A stretch of DNA of 64,000 nucleotides, taken from NCBI GenBank assembly GCA_914767715.1, contig OU612075.1:17484001-17548000 (forward strand). Direction: 5' to 3'. Positions 11,989-21,289 of this stretch are shown here, piece by piece; positions within the stretch are counted from its first letter, which is position 1; every line of letters starts with the position of its first letter. The translations under genes were made by a program, and so were the position numbers. The notes beneath the pieces were generated by a model that was not told where the DNA came from, did not search any database, and was given only the letters and a program-made list of their open reading frames with translations. This stretch comes from Membranipora membranacea. Taxonomy: Eukaryota; Bryozoa; Gymnolaemata; Cheilostomatida; Membraniporidae.

Positions 11989-14262
11989 ATCGATCGATCG
12001 ATCGATCGATTGACCGACCGACCGACCAACCGACCAACCAACCAATCAATCAATCAATCACTCAATCAATCAATCGATGTAAGCGTGTCTCAGAGATATC
12101 ATGTAAGAAGACAAAACATTGACTGTATTGTTTTTTTCTATATGTAATTCAATATCTGTCAGTACTCGTTTAAGCAAATGGGACCGTGATTCATAAAGAT
12201 GAGTGATAACGTCATGTCAATCACTTACAATTACGGTAATTAGGAAAAGTCAACTGAAATTACCTAAATTTCAACCATAATGGCATCAATTAAACACAAA
12301 TAATTCTACAACTAGTGTCACAACTATAAGAGCTACTGCACACGTATTGATGCATATGATAGCTAGGTTAGATCTACCAGATGACCCAGTTGGGCTAACA
12401 AACATGCTCGTTCTATCCGTAGTACGGCCAGCAAAGCTTGGCCTATTCCATTGTTAATTGGGAAAGAGGTGTGGCGTATTAAAAAGTGATTGGCTTCATT
12501 CATTCAAGTCGAGCAATAGGAAGGCAAAGCACACCCAAATTGTATTGTTATTGAACGGAAAAGGCCTAGCTAAAAATAGGCATGCGTAGCACCTTGACCA
12601 AGCCGTAGCATATCTAAAAGTTTCCCAATCCCATGGAAAGTATGGCATGTGAAGCCAGACCTTTAGCTCTGCCCCTTTTTATTGCAGGCTGCTATAATCA
12701 CTCGCTACTAGTTACACGCAGCTGATTTAACAAGGACAATCTTTGACCAGCGAGAAAATGGTGTACAGTGTAACAGTGTGTACATGATGTTTATGGCGCG
12801 AAACCTTATGTTTATGGAAAATCTTTGGCCGTTAGCTAACCTTATGCATATCTCGCAGCGTGTATACACGCTTTGTGTGTGTAATGACAAATCAAGAAAG
12901 ATAATGAGCAAAGCTAGAATTTCAAGCTCTATTCTCTCTTTCCTAGCTCTGGTTTTCTAGCTGGTCAATGGACCGTTTAGCCTGGAATGTGTTCGAAGTA
13001 GTAATCAGTACCATAATGATATTGATATTGATATTGATACCCAATCCTATATCTGAATTAACAAATATCCTTGAACGCCTATAGTCAGTGTTCAGACTCA
13101 AGCTGGCTGAACAAACAGGCCGATTTTTGAGGTTTTCTAAGATTAAGTGCGTATGGATCCTTGTCACCAATAAGAGTGGACATTCAATCAAAATTGTGTG
13201 TAAAAATGCAAAAGACTCTACCCCATGACATGGTGTTAATGATTTGTCTTCTTTTGTAACCCCTATTTGGGAACCTTCAATTGATTAGGTCTTATTTATC
13301 ATTTTTGCAAATTCAACAGTGACACATCAAGTCAAGGCTTCGGACAGTCAATTTGCTGCTTCGCCTGTGTCATCATTGTTGTGATAAAAGAGAGGTTGTG
13401 AAATCTGTCTGGGAATGTAGAACGATACAAGACACGACAATTTCTCGCTCCCTCTCATTTCACGTTGAATATGGTACAGCAGTTTCATATACATGATATT
13501 TCATTCTAAGAGATTGACATTTCTATGGTAATGAGGGCATAGCTCCTAATCACATTAGTTTCAAAACAGGGAATAGCATGGTATAGCAGACCATTAACAA
13601 GATTTCAATAAAGGTAAAATTGCATCAGATAGCATTGAATGAATGTACAGTGTAAGCTGGTTCATTCAAAACTCCTGCCAATAAAGACAAGAAAAAATTT
13701 TCCCGATAGCCAGAGCTCAAAGCATTGTAATGTCATTTAATTCACTCTGCTTAATTAGAACAATTTTTGTGGTCCTCAGAGGTTTGAATAAAGTGAACTG
13801 CATTGTAAACAAAATATATGAAAATAACAGAACAGTATGTTGGGAAAGAAAAGATCACATTCTCCCTCATCATCAAAGCGGGTAATTTAAAAAAAAATCC
13901 AGTACCATTTTTAGAGAGAAAGTGGGCACATTTATTTCTGTATGAGGTTGTGTCCATGCTTGTTTCATATAACCCGAAGGATATGTATTGCAGTAACTAA
14001 CCCATAATCGGGCGTCACCTTGTCCCGAATAAGCTTTGGAACCATCACCCCAAGATCTTAGATACAATCTTGCTCTGAAGTGTGGTGGTAAGAAGATCTG
14101 CCATCGACACGATTTGGTGGTCAACATTTCGTCTCCTGGCACTAAACGGCCATGACTTTTAGTTTCAGAATACTTGTAGCCACAAACTCTTTCTGTTGAA
14201 CCTGTTGTGTCATAATCAATACATTGGCAGCTTATTATGATGAGGTGATATAGTGTAAACAT
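7391..14262 (-). CDS. Secreted CUB-like and multi-thrombospondin type-1 repeat protein
   Basis: Three exons on the minus strand (14002-14262, 11407-11758, 7391-9381) join in phase (0, then 1) to 868 codons. The protein starts MFTLYHLIIISCQC, a short signal peptide, followed by a CUB-like region (RVCGYKYSETKSHGR, SCRWQIFLPPHFRARLYL, then HHFHLYC) with only part of the usual CUB cysteines. The last exon alone codes eleven TSP1 repeats of the pattern W..W..C..CG.G...R.R.C...P..GG..C.G......C...PC. The C-terminus is hydrophobic (LIIQLSLFSLMLLF) and may be a GPI-anchor signal or membrane stub. TSR proteins act outside the cell in adhesion and matrix binding; the partner here is unknown. The frame contains one in-frame TAG at 11567-11569. 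A second acceptor directly after it would bypass the stop in frame. A TATATAA-like box lies at 14294-14301, only about 40 bases before the ATG, so the 5' end is uncertain. Confidence 0.75.
9382..11406 (-). other. Intron of CUB-TSR gene
   Basis: A 2.0-kb intron holding a 361-bp foldback element (10541-10901). No other coding signal was seen. Confidence 0.6.
10541..10901. mobile_element. Long-hairpin MITE (foldback element)
   Basis: The two halves are inverted copies of each other almost to the centre. The ends AAAGACTACCC / GGGTAGTCTTT match exactly. Further in, GTCAGGCAGTTACTTATGAT pairs with ATCATAAGTGACTGCCTGAC, and CCTTCCATAAG with CTTATGGAGGG. Each arm is about 170 bp with a small loop near 10725. 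It has no coding capacity. The superfamily is unclear because the target duplication is ambiguous. Confidence 0.8.
11407..11758 (-). CDS. CUB-TSR gene exon 2 with in-frame TAG
   Basis: A strong acceptor (TTATATTTCTCAG) precedes QSAMTNLTYRTSMIRDPP. The frame runs through HHFHLYCSVDMKIYH to NNHFVL, meets TAG at 11567-11569 and continues as IEYGNKQINYAFSSQKK to WMGI|GTAAGT, phase 1. TAG could come from CAG (Gln) by one change. ATTGTAG itself is also a usable acceptor at phase 0, giving a shorter exon 11407-11566 without the stop. Confidence 0.6.
11840..11909 (+). repeat. 14-bp tandem repeat
   Basis: Five copies of RYATTCAAGCTATT (consensus GTATTCAAGCTATT), in the first intron of the CUB-TSR gene. 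Confidence 0.9.
11914..12076 (+). repeat. (ATCA)n microsatellite with ATCG and ACCG variants
   Basis: A 4-bp array that shifts from CAAT/ATCA to GATC and then to GACC/AACC units and back. The open frames through it (NQSI repeats) are artefacts. Confidence 0.92.
12700..13010 (-). repeat. Unclassified interspersed repeat, copy 1
   Basis: The reverse complement aligns with 46230-46600. Shared blocks include AAACGGTCCA..GACCAGCTAG, TTTGCTCATTATC, ACACAAAGCGTGT and TTTTCT.GC.GG..AAGATTG. No coding content, terminal repeats or target duplications were recognised. Confidence 0.6.
14002..14262 (-). CDS. CUB-TSR gene exon 1 (signal peptide, CUB-like part)
   Basis: Starts at ATG 14262 with a short hydrophobic leader and ends GDARLW|GTTAGT, phase 0 (87 codons). 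A further upstream exon cannot be excluded. Confidence 0.6.
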
Positions 14263-14302
14263 TGTGTTGACATCTGTTTTTTTTCAATATGACATTATAT
14301 AG

Positions 14303-15929
14303 CTAGGAAGCAAACTTTCATGATCCTTTTTCTACAACGGAGGAGTATTACCTATGGATAACCAGGCTTAAACTACTGTTGCCACTATGGTAAATGTGGG
14401 CCAATCGAATCATGTATAGCACAAAATATCAAGTGCAATAGTTGAGGTTTGATCCCAACTTAGGGAACAGTAATTTTGCAATACAATAAAAATTATATAA
14501 CAACTTTTCACGATTTTTGTCTTGTGAACCTGCGACAGCCTTACATATTTTAATTCACTTTGTTCTACCGAAATGGCCCTTGTTTTTTAAATTGTGTCCA
14601 CAATTCCTTTCAATTTCATGGCTGCATCATCTTATGGTTCGCAAACTAGGTAGTAAAGCATTATGGTGGAACTAAGAAGTCAAAGAGGTGGTGAAAGATA
14701 AGAAAGAAGTTTTAAAGACTGGAAAAGAACAAGATCAGATGAAGTTATGGTGACTACGAAAAGACTGACTAACGTCAGAAATCTGAAATGTGTAGCTAAG
14801 GAGCTAGGTTATGGAAAACTGTATGAAGATATAGAAAATTATACCAAGTATTTGAATATATAAGATAGCACGAGTAAGGGCAAGGCAAAAGAGATAAAAA
14901 AACATAGACAGGATAGTATTCATCAAAGATGAACAAGGTGAGATCTTGAATGAAGATAAGGAGATTAGAGAAAGAAAGAAGGAGTAAAAGAAAGCCAGAA
15001 ATACGAGCAATTGAGAAAGTACGGAGGCCAATTGAGTATATATTGGGGAGGAAGTAATCAATAAGAAGGGAGAATGTAGTGTTCATCCTCTAAGACTACA
15101 CTACTACACTTGACCTGTTTGAAATTTCTTGCAATAAATTTGACTTGAGAAACTGCATTGATTTGAAACAGTCTCTTCTGCCTCATTTCTAAGTGTAGCT
15201 AACCTGTAGAAATATACTCTCTGTAGTATATTACGTCTATGAGCTAACCTCATTCAGCAGCTCAACGGTTATCCAAACAGTAGATTTCACATCGGTTGGT
15301 ATACCGATTCGTGGTGACAATATCGAAAAGTTATCTGATATTTTTACGCTATGTAATTAATTTTATTGGTATGGTAAAGATTTGTGAAGAGAATTTAAAT
15401 AAATGAATATATTATGAGCCATGCCAAGTTAAAATGTACCTTAAGGTTAAAATTTAAGTTTCTAGGCATTTGACTTAAACAGATACAGAATTTTCTGAGG
15501 ATTCTGATTATATGTTTATTAATCATGTAGCATTATTGCAAAAAATAATATGAGTCAAAATATATGTAGCTACAGGGAAAAAATCTGCAAATCTTAAGTC
15601 GAGAAAATGGTTTGTAAAGTTTGGTGAACCAATTTTCGGCGTAACATACAGCATTATGCATAGCAACGGGTATATTTTCACTGTATTCTCTGCATATGTA
15701 GATGTTGAGAGGGTGAAAATACCCAAGGAGCTAAAAAAACACATCAAAAGCAAGCCATCTTAAACACATAAAAAGTTATTATACACATTAAACAATTTTA
15801 CTCTTGTATTTTTACAACAAATTTTGCATTCAAAATGGCTGCCAAGCTCCTTAGCAACCACTTTATTTTGAAAAAAAGGCAAGTTCTTGTGGTTTTTTGG
15901 AGAAATTATGCCAAGAAACAGATTCTCCA
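14303..15929. other. Intergenic, upstream of CUB-TSR gene
   Basis: AT-rich with no recognised gene. Purine-rich sequence near 14690-15060 gives only low-complexity frames on both strands. Confidence 0.4.
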
Positions 15930-16280
15930 TATAGACCAGAAGCAGCCTAGCTGTAACTGCTCTATAAAATAATGGTACGGACAATTTTTGATGGCAGGAA
16001 ACTGATCGCATATTATAACTTCATCGATGTTTCTTCTGTAAAATCCACCGGGTGTACCAAGTTGTAGTGATCATATTTAGAAATTAAAAGGTGTTTTGTT
16101 TTGGCATTATATGTGTGGGGAAACAACTCCTATTCTGTGTAATCGAACTAATCTAATCATCAGGGAATTCCAGGTTGAAACTGCATTGTGGGGATTTTGT
16201 TGACTTGCCAATTTATTTACCAAGTAAACTTGCAGAAGTCTGCTCGTGTTAGATCAGGACAAATTTAAAATTTTCGATAA
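15930..16280 (+). repeat. Inverted repeat, left arm
   Basis: Matches the reverse complement of about 17665-18030. Shared blocks include CAGAAGCAGC, GGACAAT.TTTGATGGCAGGA, TCTGTAAAAT.CACCGGGTGT, AGAAATTAAAAGGTGTTTTG, ATTATATGTGTGGGGAAA and AATCATCAGGGAATTCCAGG. I estimate about 85% identity. Confidence 0.85.
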
Positions 16281-16590
16281 GTCTAATGTCAGATTTTATG
16301 AGGTTAGTATGATACTGTCTTGCAACAGTATATCCGCAATATCTCTCAAAATTGCATAATATAATAAGTGAAATGTTAAGAATTCAATGAAGGGTGTTTC
16401 TAGGGTGGAACAGCGTGTTGAATCCAAAATAAAGGGTGTACCCAGTTGTAGCGATCAGTCAGCGGCAGCGCGGCAGCATATCCTCATTTCTTCTAAAAAT
16501 TGCTTTTAATGAGTGAAATATTAAGAGTTTAAATAAAAGGTGTTTCAAGGGTATAACAACGTGCTGAATATAAAGAAAAAAGGGTGTAAC

Positions 16591-16793
16591 CTAGAACAAG
16601 TTTGATCCCATTGCATGTTAGTCTAAGTGCTCAGACTCCAAGGCGCAGGGAGTTACTTGTGCAAACTATCAGTTTAATAGTTTGCGCAAGTAACTCCCTG
16701 CGCCTTGGAGTCTGAGCACTTAGACTGATTGCCTGCATGCCTGTTGCTCCCGATCCACTCGGAATGCAGGCAAATGTACCAAACCTGGTCTAG
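16591..16793. mobile_element. Older MITE split by a nested foldback element
   Basis: The outer flanks CTAGAACAAGTTTGATCCCA (left) and the reverse complement of TGCAGGCAAATGTACCAAAC..GGTCTAG (right) are diverged terminal inverted repeats. The 109-bp foldback at 16619-16727 sits inside. Similar sequence (GCAGGCAAATTGGATCAAAC) occurs at 54456-54481, so this looks like a small dispersed family. Confidence 0.5.
16619..16727. mobile_element. Foldback MITE, copy 1 (109 bp)
   Basis: A nearly perfect hairpin: TAGTCTAAGTGCTCAGACTC..GGCGCAGGGAGTTACTTG pairs with the reverse strand at CAAGTAACTCCCTGCGCC..GAGTCTGAGCACTTAGACT. It is flanked by ATTGCATGT and ATTGCCTGC, a 7-of-9 match that may be a decayed 9-bp target duplication. 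Copy 2 is at 18148-18231. Confidence 0.85.
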
Positions 16794-17664
16794 TGTACCC
16801 AGTCGAAGCAATCATGTCAGCGGAAGATCGGCATCCTGGCATCATATCGCAACTTTTTTCAAAATCGCTAATAATAAGTGAAATGTTACGAGTTTAAAAC
16901 AAGGGTATATCTAGGGTAGAACAATGTGCTGAATCCAAAACTGAGAGTGTATCCGGTTGTAGCAATCATGTCAGCGGCAGCGCGGCAGCATACCTGCAAT
17001 TTTCTTCCCAATCGGTTAGGTAAGTGAAATGTTAAGTGATTAATATGGTCAGCAGGAAACACGACTATATGTATGATTTTAACAATATATTCTATCACAT
17101 CATTTTAAAAGGTGGTCAGCGACAGCACTTCATTTCAACAAGAACAAGACAAAAAGCAGCCTAGATGTAAAACTGCTCAAAACATGATAGCGTGAGACAA
17201 ATTTGATGTAGGAAAAAAGTGTGTACCTAGTTGAAGAGGTCAGCCGCAGCACTACTGCATATCCCAAATATTCACACTATCGATATGTGATTAGTGGGAA
17301 GTCAAGAGTTTGATGCAGTTGGCACAAGTCAAGACTATAGTCCTGGGTTCTACATTGTATATGTTTTATAATTGCATGAGGTGGTGGGTGAGAGACAGCG
17401 CTACCGTATATCCCCATATCATGTCATTAGCATGTTAGGAAAGTATGCGAAGCTGGCATATCTAAGTTTTTCAGACTCTGACAGTTGGGTTTCTTTCTGA
17501 AAAGTGAGGCACTCATTGAACTCTTTGCTCATATGTTATGCAAAAAATATCCAGCTGAAAAGTGACATAAGAGGCAATTGAAACATCAAAAATGTTGTTT
17601 GTAATTGCCCCTAGACAGTGGTCTTAAGACCATACAATATCATCCTAGTCCCTTAAGAAGTTTG

Positions 17665-18030
17665 ACATAATTCAATTGAAATTTCTCAATTTGTGCTGGT
17701 CTGATACGAGCAGACTTCTCTACAAGTTTACTTGTTGAATCAATTACCATGTCAACAAAATCCCACAATCCAATTTCAACCTGGAATTCCCTGATGATTA
17801 GATTAGTTAGATTACACAGAACAGGAGTTATTTCCCCACACATATAATGACAAAACAAAACACCTTTTAATTTCTAAATATTATGACCACTGCAACTGGG
17901 TACACCCGGTGAATTTTACAGAACATACACCAATGAAGTATAAAATGTGATCAGTATCCTGCCATCAAATATTGTCCGTGCCATAACAACTCATGCTATA
18001 GCTGCTTCTGGCCTAATACTTTATTTTGTA
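17665..18030 (-). repeat. Inverted repeat, right arm
   Basis: Partner of 15930-16280. It contains a 72-codon open frame on the minus strand (17640-17858: CGEITPVLCNLTNLIIREFQ, DFVDMVIDSTSKLVEKSARI) that is broken in the other arm. I do not recognise the peptide. Confidence 0.8.
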
Positions 18031-18138
18031 TGTTGGTGTATGAATACCTGAACAACAAAGTAAGAACAAATCCTAAGTTTGAAGGCTTATAACATATATT
18101 TAGCATTTTAACCCTAAGTTACATTTTAATTTGGGATG

Positions 18139-18240
18139 GCTCATATATAGTCTCAGTGCTCAGACTCCAAGGCGCAGGGAGTTACTTGCGCAAGTAACCC
18201 CCTGCACCTTGGAGTCTGAGCACTAAGACTAGCTCATATA
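18139..18240. mobile_element. Foldback MITE, copy 2, with 9-bp target duplication
   Basis: Element 18148-18231 (84 bp) begins TAGTCTCAGTGCTCAGACTC and ends GAGTCTGAGCACTAAGACTA, folding almost completely on itself. It is bounded by perfect 9-bp direct repeats GCTCATATA (18139-18147 and 18232-18240). A 9-bp duplication is typical of Mutator-like (MULE) transposition; the internal sequence gives no transposase. Confidence 0.88.
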
Positions 18241-18777
18241 ATTGTTGACTTACTTTGAAATTCGCACACATCACAGTTTCTATGCATAAAATGCAGGAAT
18301 GCTACAAGAAAAAATTGAAGGCACTCTTGTAGGTAAACTATTCACATTGAAAAGAAATGTAATTGTTTAAATTAAGAGTGTACTCAAGCCTCCTACAATT
18401 AATTCTATTGACCCACATAAACACTGATGAGGGTTAATAGAATTTAGAGCTGCTCTATCTTGAACTGAAAGTGAGTGAAATTTCAAATTATTCAAATGAT
18501 CGGACCTCCGTCATTGTCTAGCAGTGAAGATCAGCCTTTTTAAACTGATAATGCATTATGTTGTTTTTACACTCATTTATGCTGCAAAATTAGGGAAATG
18601 AGCTTTGCTATATCACTGTGGAGTTTTTTAATTAATATACTGTTAGTCACAACGGAACACAATAATTTTGGATAGCATAAAGCTACCATCACCATTAGCC
18701 ATGTGATGGCTCTGATTGGTTGTTGGGTGTAAGGGAGACCAAATCCAACCAATCACAGCCAGCACAATGTCTTATCA
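18241..18777. other. Intergenic / 3' flank of the 18.8-20.0 kb gene
   Basis: Nothing coding was seen. Near 18710-18765 TGATTGGTTG and CAACCAATCA form a short hairpin around a 27-base loop. Confidence 0.4.
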
Positions 18778-19702
18778 TCACTCACGTTTGATAATTCTGA
18801 TACCCTTCTTATCCACTATCAGTAAATTCTGTTTATATACTCCTAGCCCTGCTAGATCGGGATCAAACTTTATCCAAGTCGGTGTCATTTCTTTCACTGC
18901 GCTATCTGTTGTCCAAGTCTCCCGCGGATCATGTGTTCCGGGTTCATGAGGGGTAAGTAAAACAGAACCTGAAACTTTATCCGGCAGCAGAAGGCGACTC
19001 CCTATGAACGCCCAGTCAGCCCATCTCAGATTACCTTGTGGCACACTCAAATGTTTAAAGACCGATATAATAAAGGCATTCAAATACTTAGGTCTGTCGT
19101 AAAAGTTTAGGTCTTTGTTTATTCTAATTATCGTTGCCCACTGGGTGCTAGTTACATAGATATCCCCAGTGATGGGGTGTTCCTTGAGAAATCTGGGTTT
19201 GAAGTTGCGAAATCCTGCGTCATTGATTTGCCATGGCGAGCTCACCCGATCTTCGGCCAGTGATATTCTGTTAAACCTATCTCCGTCAATGATATAGATG
19301 TTAAACGGATTATTTTTGGACACAATGAGGCTTCTAACATTTAGGTATACGGCTCCTGACACCGCGCCAAGTTTTTTGACAGTTCCTGGTCCTCCACTTA
19401 TGTTCTGTATTAACTCGGTGTGATTGTTATGTGGCAGATTTTCAAGATTGAGGTTTAACACAGACATTTTAGTTATGCCGTCCTTTATAAAAGTGAGTAA
19501 CTGCATCTCATTCAATAATACTGGTGGTAACCATTTCCCTCCATGATTGAATAAAGTTGTAACTGCCAAATTCACCATATTTATCGCATAAGTTGTCCCA
19601 CCACACGTAACAATGACCCTTTGTCGATACTCGTCCGGGACACCATTCCCAGTCGCACAGTTGGCATTCCTCAAGGAAGTTAGAGAGGCCCCTGTTCTTA
19701 TC
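18778..19702 (-). CDS. Unknown secreted protein, exon 2
   Basis: Begins after TTTGTATTTCAG, opens IRTGASLTSLRNANCATGNG and runs 308 codons to TGA at 18778-18780 without interruption. Confidence 0.75.
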
Positions 19703-20049
19703 CTGAAATACAAACATATTTAAAAACCTAATACCATTTGTTTTATAGTTTTTTGGCCCTTGAATGAACCACAACAGAAAACAATCTGGCTTGTTGTTAA
19801 AATCTAGTAATTGAAATACTTTTTTCCCTTTGGTACTGAGCGATGACTTGTGGTGCTTATTTTACTGTGAATAGATAATAACCATTCGGGTTACTTTTAT
19901 GTGGGGTGGTAAAAGTAATAGAGACTACTTTGATTGAAAACTCACCCCATCTTGTCCAACTCTTCAGGTGAATAATCTTGGAAATGATTCGGGTCATAAG
20001 TCTTGCAAAAGGGAAACAACATCAGCATTAATATTAAATATGGCCACAT
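18778..20049 (-). CDS. Secreted protein of unknown function, possibly beta-propeller-like
   Basis: Two exons (19946-20049 and 18778-19702) join in phase 2 to 342 residues. The chosen start, ATG 20047-20049, gives a clean signal peptide (MWPYLILMLMLFPFCKTYD); two earlier in-frame ATGs (20088, 20130) precede it without one. The mature part has recurring beta-strand-like segments, NIYIIDGDRFNRISL, GDIYVTSTQWATIIRINKD and GVYKQNLLIVDKKGIRIIKR, a style seen in NHL/SMP-30-type propellers, but no repeat is clear enough for a family call. An early Cys pair (NCATGN..., VTCGGTTY) may form a disulphide. Splice sites are a consensus GTGAGT donor and TATTTCAG acceptor, so I treat it as a real gene; the fold assignment is a guess. 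Confidence 0.7.
19946..20049 (-). CDS. Unknown secreted protein, exon 1
   Basis: Signal peptide and the start of the mature chain (DPNHFQDYSPEELDKM). It ends two bases into a Gly codon before GTGAGT. Confidence 0.65.
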
Positions 20050-21289
20050 GGTGACTTCTGCTCTTGTCACACTTCGGTTAGTTAACATAGGTGTGACATA
20101 GCAACAACAATAATACTCAAAACATAACAATTATTTCAATGTGTTAGAGGTATTTTAGAGTTAACGCAACAGTGTTAAAAGCTTTAGGAGTTGTCATATC
20201 GACCAAACTGTGACCTTCCTGATGATAGATAGTCAGTACTTTGATTGATTTAGACTTCATTTTCTGCAAAAAATATGGCAATGTTCTAATTTTTTTGATT
20301 CTTCGGATAACAGAGGGGGGGGGGGGAGCATTCTCGATGACTGAATAAAATATTAGCTTAGGTTACACATTGGTGTATTTTAGCTATCAGCCGCCAGTTT
20401 GACCATTCCGGACCCAGGGTTTTCCCATTCTGTTTTTTAAAAGACAGTACACATTCAATTTTGGTATTGGATAGATATCTTTAATTTTAGTAATACCACC
20501 ATCATTCAATAACCACGTTCAATCAATTAATGAAATATGGCTAGTGCACTAGACTTTAACAGAAATGTTTTGAGAAATTACTTAATGACTTGATAGCTTT
20601 TTCAAGCGTTTTATGTCATAAAAAGTGTCAGCTAGCAGCGAAAATATTTCATAAACGATCTTACCTCTTTTTTGGTGTAACTGAGGATGAAGATCACCCA
20701 TTCCAGTTGAATTTGATGGATACGTTTACAAAACCTACTATGATGAGGAAGTGCTCAGAGAAAATATAGAATCAATGAACATTAACCCTGGATATTTTTC
20801 AACTGGCAGACTGGGAGGTGAAGGAACCCTTTATTGGGAATCGACATATAATTCTGATCTGCGCATGTATTCCCATGTTGTCCTCCCCTTCTATTCGAAC
20901 AAACACATTTCTTTGATCACTTTTAGATAGGTTTCTTCTGGACTGTAGTGCAAATGCAAGTCACGTTAGTTTTTTTTTGCACTTAGCTATGGAATAGCTT
21001 TGATATGATCGATAGCTACTTTGGTTTCCTAGACAGCAGTGGCCAGTGAAGTGTGGTGACACCAATGAGCTTTTCGACAACCCTCTCAGCTGATATGTGA
21101 ACCATTCAACCATCGTCACCAGATTTAGAACTTTCTTACCTTTTTCATGACTGTATTTCATCTCTGCTGCAGATTGAGATTTGAGTAAATCCATTGTTAC
21201 AAAATGTAGTTATTATTAACTAAAGTCTTGTATAAAATTTCTTGATCATCTTGTTGTCATCATCATTATGTCAGCCCTGACTCTGATTC
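20050..21289. other. Intergenic stretch upstream of the unknown secreted gene
   Basis: Must hold that gene's promoter near 20050-20200. A run of G (about 20315-20327) and AT-rich sequence follow. Small frames show no domain. Confidence 0.4.

Larger units (their letters stand above)
11759..14001 (-). other. First intron of CUB-TSR gene
   Basis: Holds the tandem arrays at 11840-12076 and a copy of an unclassified interspersed repeat at about 12700-13010. The rest shows nothing recognisable. Confidence 0.5.
16290..17060 (+). repeat. Diverged ~150-bp tandem units between the inverted arms
   Basis: At least four imperfect copies of a unit with GGGTGTACCCAGTTGTAGC, a CAGCGGCAGCGCGGCAGCAT block, AATAAGTGAAATGTTAAGAG and GTGTTTCTAGGGT.GAACA. 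They start near 16290, 16436, 16794 and 16945. A foldback element and its host MITE separate the second and third copies. Confidence 0.7.

Noticed and set aside
11822-12122. Open frames of NQSI/INQS repeats
   Set aside because: They are translations of the (ATCA)n microsatellite in several frames.
16591-16618. Attachment-site or terminator reading of the large hairpins at 16.6 and 18.1 kb
   Set aside because: Repeated copies with target duplications in an intron-bearing genome point to mobile foldback elements.
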